Positions 1 through 5,543 of a stretch of 6,134 nt of DNA are shown here, in pieces. The DNA comes from an uncultured Clostridia bacterium. Its GTDB lineage: Bacteria > Bacillota > Clostridia > Oscillospirales > Oscillospiraceae. The first letter of the stretch is position 1. Every line of letters begins with the position of its first letter. A program made the position numbers and the translations under genes. The stretch spans positions 1 through 6,134 of the forward strand of contig CAMWQV010000137.1 of the NCBI GenBank assembly GCA_947176425.1, in the 5' to 3' direction. The notes under the pieces are model-generated. The model was not told the DNA's origin. It saw nothing but the letters and a program-made list of their open reading frames with translations, and made no database searches.

Positions 1-364
1 CCTTCGCGACCGCCATCGCACTGGCACGGTCCTTCAGGGCCGCGGTGGGGTTGATGCCGTCGTCTTTAACATACAGCCGGGCAATCCCTAATTCACGGGC
101 CAGTGTTTCCGCCTGATACAGCGGACTCCAGCCTACGCGCAAAGGTGTGTTGGGAGTCGTTTCCTCCACAGGCAGCAGCTCCCGATAACGCCACATGGAG
201 TTGTCCTCACGGGCAGCCAGGGTCTCTTTAGTCAGAACCGTCTTGATATAGTCGTAATCATAGACGATATCCAATATGCCGCCGCAGGTACAGTTTGTCA
301 GGTCAGGAACGGCGTTGTAAATCTTCCCGCACTTGACGCATTTCGCGTGCTTGACGTTTTTCAT
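1..364 (-). CDS. Threonine synthase-like PLP enzyme, N-terminal part (cut by window edge)
   Basis: Threonine synthases convert O-phosphohomoserine to threonine with PLP in the cytoplasm. Reading leftwards from the ATG at 364-362 gives 121 codons before the window ends, so about two thirds of the protein is missing. The start is set by AAGGAG at 376-371, 6 nt upstream. Residues 1-30 form a zinc-ribbon-like knuckle (C9, C12, C25, C27) as in many bacterial and archaeal threonine synthases. The TPLRVGWSPLYQ stretch (about 73-84) and the NPTAALKDRAS stretch (about 105-115) are family hallmarks, with K111 the expected Schiff-base lysine. The usual small Ser before the Leu/Phe of that motif (TAS or TGS) is Ala here. 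Its own promoter separates it from the upstream operon. Its position in a catabolic island makes a role other than threonine biosynthesis possible, because related enzymes (cysteate synthase, other beta-replacing lyases) share this fold. Family is confident; the exact substrate is not. Confidence 0.85.
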   Translation of the reverse strand, partial: MKNVKHAKCVKCGKIYNAVPDLTNCTCGGILDIVYDYDYIKTVLTKETLAAREDNSMWRYRELLPVEETTPNTPLRVGWSPLYQAETLARELGIARLYVKDDGINPTAALKDRASAMAVAK

Positions 365-421
365 GTATGTCTCCTTCTTATTTTGTTATTTTCCTTCTTC
401 TCTTTCGAGATACCCTATTGC

Positions 422-437
422 GGCCTCTCACGAGACC
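422..437 (-). other. Stem-loop at the predicted 5' end of the threonine synthase-like mRNA
   Basis: On the minus strand this reads GGTCTC-GTGA-GAGGCC: a six-pair stem with one G-U pair and a GNRA-type GTGA tetraloop. It begins at almost the exact nucleotide where transcription from the promoter at 444-472 should start. A 5'-terminal hairpin of this kind can protect an mRNA from decay. That role is inferred; only the complementarity is seen. Confidence 0.4.
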
Positions 438-443
438 ACAGTT

Positions 444-472
444 ATTCTAGCGCATATGACAGGATTTGTCAG
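444..472 (-). promoter_or_regulatory. Sigma-70-type promoter of the threonine synthase-like gene
   Basis: On the minus strand CTGACA (472-467) and TAGAAT (449-444) are separated by exactly 17 bp, each one or two mismatches from consensus. Transcription should start near 437, leaving a leader of about 73 nt before the ATG at 364. Immediately upstream (about 473-510) the minus strand is an almost unbroken A-rich tract, the expected composition of an UP element contacted by the RNA polymerase alpha subunit. Confidence 0.65.
457..471. promoter_or_regulatory. Inverted repeat TGACA-N5-TGTCA over the -35 box, possible operator
   Basis: A perfect 5-bp inverted repeat with a 5-bp spacer overlaps the -35 hexamer and upstream spacer of the minus-strand promoter, where a bound dimer would block polymerase. 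No binding protein can be named. An arm this short can arise by chance, so this is a candidate only. Confidence 0.3.
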
Positions 473-513
473 ATTTTTATTTTTATACTCTTTTTTATTT
501 TTTTGCTCTAATA

Positions 514-545
514 AAGACGGGCAGGGCGAGGACCCTGTCCGTCTT
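514..545 (-). terminator. Intrinsic terminator of the regulator-PLP enzyme operon
   Basis: Bases 514-526 pair with 533-545 in a 13-bp stem (one G-U pair) around a six-base loop, with a GC-rich core. It sits about 20 nt past the stop codon at 566-568 on the minus strand. The stem is followed in that direction by a short T-rich tail (TTTATT), weaker than ideal. The mirrored A residues on the other side are part of the stem. It faces correctly to end the upstream operon before the next promoter begins at 472. Confidence 0.7.
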
Positions 546-565
546 ACTATATCCGGGTAAAAATC

Positions 566-2047
566 TTACAGCGATTTCAGAAGACCGGTCGCCTCGTTAA
601 ACTCGTTAATCAGTTCGTCCAGCTCGGCATTCTGTGCGTGGACCGCGTCCCAGGTACCCTCTACATCGTACCACAGGGCGTTCAGGTCTTTTACATCGCG
701 GGCCTGCTGCTCCACCCAGGTATAATACTTCAGGTTGTGGACACGTTTGCGGTCGGCGTAAGTCAGCTCCAGCAGATTGTCGGTCCGCAGGGCCAGCATG
801 TGGACGTTGTGGTCGATGGCGGCCTCACGGGTATTATACGCGCCGTGCAGCTCGTTCAGTTCCGTTACGCGGCTGCGGTACATATCCGCGCTGTCCGTCA
901 GAACCGTTACGACCACATCGCTCTCGGTCAGCTCGTAATATTTGGCCATCTTGATGCAGCACAGCACGTTCGCGATCCCGCTGATTCCCAGCCAGGTCAG
1001 TTTTTCGATCAGCTCCTCTTCCAGGCCCAGTTCTTCTTTCAGATACTTCTGTCCGTCTTCGGTGTTGAACAAACGCAGGAGCCGCTGGCTGTCTTCGTCG
1101 TCAATCGCAATGGCCATATCCGTATTTTTTACGTTATGAATCCAGGGAATATGCTTGTCGCCGATGCCCTCAATCCGGTGGCCGCCGAAGCCGTTGTCCA
1201 GAATGGTGGGGCACTGGAGAGCCTCGCCGACTGCCAGCTTCATCCGGGGATAACGCTCTTTCAGCAGATCTCCCGCGCTCATCGTACCGGCGGAACCGGA
1301 AGTAAAGCACGCACCTGCCAGTTTGTCGCCGGGACGCTTCACTGCCTCGAACAGGTCCGCCAGCGCTGTACCGGTAATATTGTAGTGCCACAGGGGATTG
1401 CCCATCTCCTCAAACTGGTTGAAGATCATCATGGACGGGTCCTGACGCAGTTCCCATGTCTTGTCAAAAATCTCTTTTACGTTGGACTCGCAGCCGGGGG
1501 TAGCAATGACCTGTCCGGCGATTTTGCTCAGCCAGTCGAAACGCTCGCGGCTCATCTCGGCAGGCAGAATCGCCACGCTGTCGCAGGCCAGCAGCTTCGA
1601 GTTAAACGCACCGCCGCGGCAGTAGTTGCCGGTGGAGGGCCAGACGGCATGGTGATAGGTGGCGTCGAACTGTCCCGTCACCAGTCTGGGGGCCAGGCAG
1701 CCAAAGGACGCGCCTACTTTATGGCAGCCGGTGGGGAACCATTTGCCCGCCATCGCTAAAATGCGGCAGGGGACACCGGACAGTTTGCTGGGGATCTCCA
1801 CATAGTTCGGTACCTTCTGGAACAGTCCGCCGGATTCTTTGGGCTGATTTTTCCAGGTAATGCGGAACAGGTTCAGGGGATTCACGTCCCACAGGCCGAC
1901 AGTTTTCAACTTTTCCTGAATTTTTTCAGGCACGGTCTCGGGGTTCTGCATCTGAGCGAATGTAGGGATAATAATATTGTTTTCCCGCGCTTTTTCAATA
2001 TTGTGCTGAAGTCCTTCTTTCTGGATGCTGAGGTCAATCTTGCTCAT
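566..2047 (-). CDS. Fold-type II PLP-dependent enzyme (cysteine synthase/TrpB-like), function unassigned
   Basis: A 493-aa cytoplasmic enzyme of the CysK/CBS/TrpB superfamily, which performs beta-replacement or beta-elimination on amino acids using PLP. K110 in PTGCHKVGASFG (105-116) is the expected Schiff-base lysine, matching the TGxHK of TrpB. STGNYCRG (138-145) corresponds to the asparagine loop (S-x-GN-H in CysK). NQFEEMGNPLWHYNITG (about 210-226) matches the CysK NP-HY-TG segment. SGSAGT (250-255) is the phosphate-cradling glycine loop, and TDSADMY (384-390) lies near the cofactor ring. It is about 150 residues longer than CysK, with extra N-terminal (1-90) and C-terminal (about 395-493) parts. 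It is not YgeX (diaminopropionate ammonia-lyase) by motif or length, although it sits where YgeX function would be expected. The start is fixed by AGGAGG 10 nt upstream, inside the regulator's last codons. Family is certain; substrate is unknown. Confidence 0.9.
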   Translation of the reverse strand: MSKIDLSIQKEGLQHNIEKARENNIIIPTFAQMQNPETVPEKIQEKLKTVGLWDVNPLNLFRITWKNQPKESGGLFQKVPNYVEIPSKLSGVPCRILAMAGKWFPTGCHKVGASFGCLAPRLVTGQFDATYHHAVWPSTGNYCRGGAFNSKLLACDSVAILPAEMSRERFDWLSKIAGQVIATPGCESNVKEIFDKTWELRQDPSMMIFNQFEEMGNPLWHYNITGTALADLFEAVKRPGDKLAGACFTSGSAGTMSAGDLLKERYPRMKLAVGEALQCPTILDNGFGGHRIEGIGDKHIPWIHNVKNTDMAIAIDDEDSQRLLRLFNTEDGQKYLKEELGLEEELIEKLTWLGISGIANVLCCIKMAKYYELTESDVVVTVLTDSADMYRSRVTELNELHGAYNTREAAIDHNVHMLALRTDNLLELTYADRKRVHNLKYYTWVEQQARDVKDLNALWYDVEGTWDAVHAQNAELDELINEFNEATGLLKSL

Positions 2048-2052
2048 GGCGT

Positions 2053-2700
2053 TTATTCCTCCTGTAATTTCGTGTCGATGTATGAATAAAGCGTATACTT
2101 AGAGATACCGAAATATCTGGCGACCTTATCGCCGGATTTTGTAATCAGAAACGCACCGTGACGGTTCAGAAACTGAATCGCACGGACTTTATCGTCTTTT
2201 GTCATCAGCGCGACGGGCTTGCCTGCCAGCGCGACGCTCTGTTCGATGAGATCGTCCAGCAGGTCGTTGACGTTCAGAACCGAAATGCGTTCCGCAGGTG
2301 CGTTGGAGGCGTCCGTGCTGACCAGGCCGCTGAGAGCGTTTTCGATCATCAGAAGCGCGGAGATATCGTAGTTAATGGACAGAATCGCGCCGGCTTTTCC
2401 GCCGCTGTCTCGAATGTAGAGGGTAGAGGACTTGAGGATTTTACCGTCCGGGGTCCGTGTGAGGTACGCCAGATGATCCTGCGGGGCCTCGCCGCCGCGG
2501 AACAGCTGCTCCGCTACCACTTTGGACGGACCGTCACCGACTTTTCGGCCGCTGACATGACCGTTTTCGATATGGGCAATGGCGCATTCCCCGCTGCTGT
2601 CCTCCAGATCGTGCAGTACGACTTCGCAGTTCGGTCCAAACTGGGAGGCAAGACCTGCCGCGATTTGTTTCAGCATGTTCATTTGATGTTCTTCTAACAT
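2053..2700 (-). CDS. YheO/DauR-type PAS-HTH transcriptional regulator
   Basis: A 215-aa DNA-binding protein. Residues about 5-118 resemble the YheO-like PAS domain: FGPNCEVVLHDLED near 21-34, an IRDSGGKAGAILSINYDIS strand region near 97-114. Residues about 155-212 resemble the DauR-type helix-turn-helix, with KVARYFGISKYTLYSYID (192-209) the likely recognition unit. Characterised relatives such as DauR sense amino-acid-related ligands; the ligand here is unknown. In-frame ATGs at 2751 and 2727 were rejected because they fall in the -35 and -10 boxes of its own promoter. The ATG at 2700 follows a strong GGGAGGTG and gives the conserved family N-terminus. The next gene starts 5 nt after its stop, and its ribosome binding site is built from this protein's final Gln-Glu-Glu codons, so the two are co-transcribed and probably translationally coupled. 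It likely controls the divergent promoters beside it. Confidence 0.88.
   Translation of the reverse strand: MLEEHQMNMLKQIAAGLASQFGPNCEVVLHDLEDSSGECAIAHIENGHVSGRKVGDGPSKVVAEQLFRGGEAPQDHLAYLTRTPDGKILKSSTLYIRDSGGKAGAILSINYDISALLMIENALSGLVSTDASNAPAERISVLNVNDLLDDLIEQSVALAGKPVALMTKDDKVRAIQFLNRHGAFLITKSGDKVARYFGISKYTLYSYIDTKLQEE
2058..2063 (-). promoter_or_regulatory. Ribosome binding site of the PLP enzyme, inside the regulator's coding end
   Basis: On the minus strand AGGAGG lies 10 nt before the ATG at 2047, within the codons CAG GAG GAA just ahead of the regulator's TAA. Translation of the regulator must pass over it, an arrangement that favours coupled synthesis of the two proteins. Confidence 0.75.
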
Positions 2701-2703
2701 ATG

Positions 2704-2711
2704 CACCTCCC
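2704..2711 (-). promoter_or_regulatory. Ribosome binding site that fixes the regulator start
   Basis: GGGAGGTG on the minus strand, with its GGAGG core 5 nt before the ATG at 2700. It supports this ATG over two upstream in-frame ATGs that overlap promoter elements. Confidence 0.8.
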
Positions 2712-2722
2712 TTACGGTCTTT

Positions 2723-2751
2723 ATCATAACAGCATCCCAAGCGGATTGCAA
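2723..2751 (-). promoter_or_regulatory. Promoter of the regulator-PLP enzyme operon
   Basis: On the minus strand TTGCAA (2751-2746) and TATGAT (2728-2723) are 17 bp apart. TG one base before the -10 makes it an extended -10 promoter. Transcription should begin near 2716, giving a very short leader of about 16 nt that holds only the ribosome binding site. Confidence 0.7.
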
Positions 2752-2756
2752 GGGGA

Positions 2757-2790
2757 TTTCTAAAAAATTTTTAGTTTTTCTAAAATTTTG
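2757..2790. promoter_or_regulatory. Two AT-rich repeats 20 bp apart between divergent promoters, candidate operator
   Basis: TTTCTAAAA occurs at 2757-2765 and again at 2777-2785, exactly 20 bp (about two helical turns) apart. The first copy extends into a 7-1-7 perfect inverted repeat, CTAAAAAATTTTTAG (2760-2774). The second extends to CTAAAATTTTG. Both lie between the -35 boxes of the two divergent promoters, the expected site for a regulator acting on both. Low-complexity A/T sequence also serves as UP element, so operator function is inferred. Confidence 0.45.
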
Positions 2791-2791
2791 T

Positions 2792-2819
2792 TTGACATCT
2801 GATTTTTCTATGATATGAT
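2792..2819 (+). promoter_or_regulatory. Promoter of the ygeY-ygeW-carbamate kinase operon
   Basis: A perfect TTGACA (2792-2797) and TATGAT (2814-2819) are 16 bp apart, with TG at 2811-2812 giving an extended -10. Transcription should start near 2826, about 53 nt before the ATG of the hydrolase gene. The leader holds one small stem (CCAGA/TCTGG, 2834-2846). Such a near-consensus promoter would be strong unless repressed, consistent with control by the divergently encoded regulator. Confidence 0.8.
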
Positions 2820-2878
2820 AGAAGACAGAACCACCAGAGCTTCTGGCAAACAGAGATTTTATTGATGGAGGAATTCCT

Positions 2879-4228
2879 ATGGATTTTGAAGCGATTAAAA
2901 AAGCCGCCCAGGGTTATGAAAAGGATATGACCCGTTTCCTGCGCGACCTGATTGCCATTCCCAGCGAGAGCTGCGGAGAGGAAGGCGTCATCAAGCGTAC
3001 CATCGCGGAGATGGAAAAGCTGGGCTTCGACAAAGCGGAGATCGATCCGGAAGGCAACGCGCTGGGCTGGATGGGCAGCGGCGATAAGATTATCGCTTTC
3101 GACGGACATATCGACACGGTGGGAATCGGCAATATCAGCAACTGGACCGACGATCCCTACCGCGGCTACGAGACCGGCGATATCATTTATGGCCGCGGCG
3201 GTTCCGACCAGGAAGGCGGCGTGGTTGCGTCTGTGTACGGCGCGAAAATCATGAAGGATTTGGGCTTGATTCCTGAGGGCTATAAAATCCTGGTCGCAGC
3301 AACTGTGCAGGAAGAAGACTGCGACGGCCTGTGCTGGCAGTACATCCACAACGAGGACGGCATTACGCCGGAGTTCGTTGTCTCCACCGAGCCGACCGAC
3401 GGCGGCATCTATCGCGGACACCGGGGCCGTATGGAAATCCGTGTGGACGTGAAGGGCGTCAGCTGTCACGGTTCCGCACCGGAGCGCGGGGACAACGCCA
3501 TCTATAAAATGGCGGATATCGTTCAGGAAATCCGCGCCCTGAATGAGAACGACGACGCGGAAGGCACTGAGATCAAGGGCCTCGTGAAGATGCTCAACCC
3601 CCTCTATAACCCCGAGCATTTTGAGGACGCCCGTTTCCTGGGCCGCGGCACCTGCACCGTCTCCCAGATTTTCTTCACCTCCCCCAGCCGCTGCGCGGTA
3701 GCCGACAGCTGCGCGGTGTCCATCGACCGCCGCATGACCGCCGGTGAGACCTGGGACAGCTGCCTGAAAGAAATCCGTGCGCTGCCGTCGGTGAAAAAAT
3801 ACGGCGACGACGTAAAAGTCAGTATGTACATGTATGACCGTCCGGCCTGGACAGGTCTGAAATATGAGACAGAGTGCTATTTCCCCACCTGGATCAATAA
3901 AGAATCCGCCCCCCACGTGCAGGCGGTAGCGGAAGCACATAAGGCAATGTTCGGTGAGGAGCGGATCGGTCATCCCGACGCCATGCCCCTGCGGAAACGC
4001 CCCCTGATCGACAAGTGGACCTTCTCCACCAACGGCGTTGCCATTCAGGGACGGTGCGGCATTCCGTGCGTCGGCTTCGGCCCCGGTGCGGAAAGCCAGG
4101 CCCACGCGCCGAATGAGATCACCTGGAAACAGGACCTTGTGACCTGCGCCGCCGTGTATGCCGCGGTTCCGGGCCTCTACCGCGGCAAGGGCGACGAGGA
4201 TGTCTGCGAGTACCGCGCACAGGTGTAA
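2879..4228 (+). CDS. ygeY: YgeY-family M20 metallohydrolase
   Basis: A 449-aa cytoplasmic zinc-dependent amidohydrolase of the M20/ArgE/DapE peptidase family, the 'YgeY selenium metabolism-linked hydrolase' branch. Expected metal and catalytic residues are present: H77 and D79 in AFDGHIDTVGIG, bridging D110 in GRGGSDQEGG, the catalytic E145-E146 pair in VQEEDCDG, E171 in STEPTDG, and H409 in AHAPNE. A central dimerisation-type lid begins with RGRMEIRVDVKGVSCHGSAPERGDNAIYKM (written here as positions 182-211, key HGSAPERG). Sequence such as MTRFLRD-AIPSESC and TSPSRCAVADSCAVSIDRR is typical of YgeY. It is longer than the roughly 400-aa E. coli protein as remembered, with extra segments near 222-250 and 361-376. 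GGAGG at 2867-2871 precedes the ATG by 7 nt. It leads the operon with YgeW and carbamate kinase. In urate/ureido catabolism it would hydrolyse an N-acyl or ureido amino-acid intermediate; that substrate is inferred. Confidence 0.92.
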   Translation: MDFEAIKKAAQGYEKDMTRFLRDLIAIPSESCGEEGVIKRTIAEMEKLGFDKAEIDPEGNALGWMGSGDKIIAFDGHIDTVGIGNISNWTDDPYRGYETGDIIYGRGGSDQEGGVVASVYGAKIMKDLGLIPEGYKILVAATVQEEDCDGLCWQYIHNEDGITPEFVVSTEPTDGGIYRGHRGRMEIRVDVKGVSCHGSAPERGDNAIYKMADIVQEIRALNENDDAEGTEIKGLVKMLNPLYNPEHFEDARFLGRGTCTVSQIFFTSPSRCAVADSCAVSIDRRMTAGETWDSCLKEIRALPSVKKYGDDVKVSMYMYDRPAWTGLKYETECYFPTWINKESAPHVQAVAEAHKAMFGEERIGHPDAMPLRKRPLIDKWTFSTNGVAIQGRCGIPCVGFGPGAESQAHAPNEITWKQDLVTCAAVYAAVPGLYRGKGDEDVCEYRAQV

Positions 4229-4257
4229 TAACCGGATTCCATTAAATATTTGACAGT

Positions 4258-4263
4258 AAGGAG
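4258..4263 (+). promoter_or_regulatory. Ribosome binding site that fixes the ygeW start
   Basis: AAGGAG 7 nt before the ATG at 4271. It rules out the in-frame TTG at 4250, which lies upstream of this site and has no ribosome binding site of its own. Confidence 0.8.
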
Positions 4264-4270
4264 AATATAT

Positions 4271-5464
4271 ATGAGCAAAACGGAACAACTTGCCCAGCAT
4301 CTGGAAAAGCTGAAGATCAACAACATGTATAAGAACGATTTTTACTGGACCTGGGACAAAACCGGCGACGAGCTGGACGCGATTTTTACCGTAGCCGACG
4401 CCCTGCGGGACTTGCGGGAACGCAATATCTCCACAAAAATTTTTGATTCCGGACTGGGAATTTCGATTTTCCGCGACAACTCCACCCGTACCCGTTTTTC
4501 GTTCGCGTCGGCCTGCAACCTGCTGGGCCTGGAAGTCAGCGATTTGGACGAGAAAAAGAGCCAGATCGCCCACGGTGAGACGGTCCGTGAGACAGCAAAT
4601 ATGGTGTCGTTTATGGCGGACGTGATCGGCATCCGGGACGATATGTTCATTGAGGAGGGCCACAAGTACCAGAAGACTTTCATGGACGCGCTGGACGAGG
4701 GCTATGAGAAAGGCATTCTGGAGCAGCGTCCCACACTGGTCAACTTGCAGTGCGATGTGGACCACCCCACCCAGTCTATGGCCGACCTTCTGCACGTCAT
4801 CCATGAAATGGGCGGCGTGGAGAACCTGAAGGGCAAGAAAGTGGCAATGACCTGGGCCTATTCTCCCAGCTACGGCAAGCCGCTGAGCGTACCGCAGGGC
4901 ATTATCGGCCTGTTTACCCGGTTCGGCATGGATGTGGTGCTTGCCCATCCGGAGGGCTATGAGATTCTCCCCGAAGTGGAAAAAATCGCGGCAGAAAATG
5001 CGGAAAAATCCGGGGGTTCCTTTAAGAAGGTCAATTCCATGGAAGAAGCGTTTAAAGACGCGGATATCGTGTATCCCAAGAGCTGGGCGCCGTTCAAGGC
5101 GATGGAGAAGCGTACACAGCTGTACCGCGAGGGCGACAAAGCTGGTATCGACAAGCTGGAACAGGAACTGCTGGCCCAAAACGCCGAACATAAGGACTGG
5201 ACCTGCTCCGAAGATATGATGAAGCTGACCAAAGACGGCAAGGCGCTGTATATGCACTGCCTGCCTGCCGATATCAGCGGTCTGAGCTGCGAGGCGGGCG
5301 AAGTGGACAACAGCGTATTCGACCGCTATATCGAGCCGCTGTATAAAGAAGCGTCCTTCAAACCGTATATCATCGCGGCGATGATCTTCCTGAGCAAGGT
5401 GAAAGACCCTGTTGCCGCACTCCGCGCAATGGAGACCCGCGGTGAACAGCGGAAGGAGTTTTAA
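4271..5464 (+). CDS. ygeW: YgeW-family knotted carbamoyltransferase
   Basis: A 397-aa cytoplasmic member of the aspartate/ornithine carbamoyltransferase superfamily, in the knotted YgeW branch (E. coli YgeW is nearly the same length). STRTR (71-75) is the carbamoyl-phosphate loop, DVDHPTQSMADL (162-173) carries the HPTQ motif that also contacts carbamoyl phosphate, and MHCLPAD (328-334) holds the HCLP loop. In place of the ornithine-binding SMG motif of OTC it has YPKSWAP (268-274), as in YgeW and related knotted enzymes, so ornithine is an unlikely substrate. The segment from about 190 to 215 (WAYSPSYGKPLSVPQG) corresponds to the region forming the knot. It starts 42 nt after the hydrolase stop and precedes carbamate kinase. 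In this setting it most likely runs in the catabolic direction, phosphorolysing a ureido compound to carbamoyl phosphate; the reaction is inferred from context. Confidence 0.93.
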   Translation: MSKTEQLAQHLEKLKINNMYKNDFYWTWDKTGDELDAIFTVADALRDLRERNISTKIFDSGLGISIFRDNSTRTRFSFASACNLLGLEVSDLDEKKSQIAHGETVRETANMVSFMADVIGIRDDMFIEEGHKYQKTFMDALDEGYEKGILEQRPTLVNLQCDVDHPTQSMADLLHVIHEMGGVENLKGKKVAMTWAYSPSYGKPLSVPQGIIGLFTRFGMDVVLAHPEGYEILPEVEKIAAENAEKSGGSFKKVNSMEEAFKDADIVYPKSWAPFKAMEKRTQLYREGDKAGIDKLEQELLAQNAEHKDWTCSEDMMKLTKDGKALYMHCLPADISGLSCEAGEVDNSVFDRYIEPLYKEASFKPYIIAAMIFLSKVKDPVAALRAMETRGEQRKEF

Positions 5465-5481
5465 GACCATCCTGCAACAAA

Positions 5482-5509
5482 AAGGGGGGCATCCTGTGAT
5501 GCTCCCTTT
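5482..5509. other. Strong intergenic hairpin between ygeW and carbamate kinase
   Basis: Bases 5482-5493 pair with 5498-5509 in a 12-bp stem (two G-U pairs on the plus-strand RNA) around the loop CTGT. On the plus strand only TTTC follows, so it is not a good terminator for the operon and more likely affects mRNA processing or stability. Read on the minus strand the same stem is followed by TTTTTG, a better intrinsic-terminator layout for transcription entering from the right. Confidence 0.55.
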
Positions 5510-5543
5510 CTGAGACAAATATGGAGAAGATCGAGGAAAAATA

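Noticed and set aside
333..560. 75-codon plus-strand open frame rich in Phe and Leu, resembling a membrane peptide
   Set aside because: It overlaps the start of the threonine synthase-like gene and its promoter, and ends past the terminator hairpin. The hydrophobic look comes from translating T-rich promoter DNA.
638..1759. 373-codon open frame on the plus strand opposite the PLP enzyme
   Set aside because: Antisense shadow of a gene with intact catalytic motifs; no ribosome binding site and no family resemblance.
2701..2751. N-terminal extension of the regulator starting at 2751 or 2727
   Set aside because: These ATGs overlap the promoter's -35 and -10 boxes and lack a ribosome binding site; the ATG at 2700 has a strong one.
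2839..2866. Possible sigma-54 promoter (TGGCA at 2844) in the ygeY leader
   Set aside because: No GC of the -12 element at the required spacing, and a near-perfect sigma-70 promoter lies just upstream.
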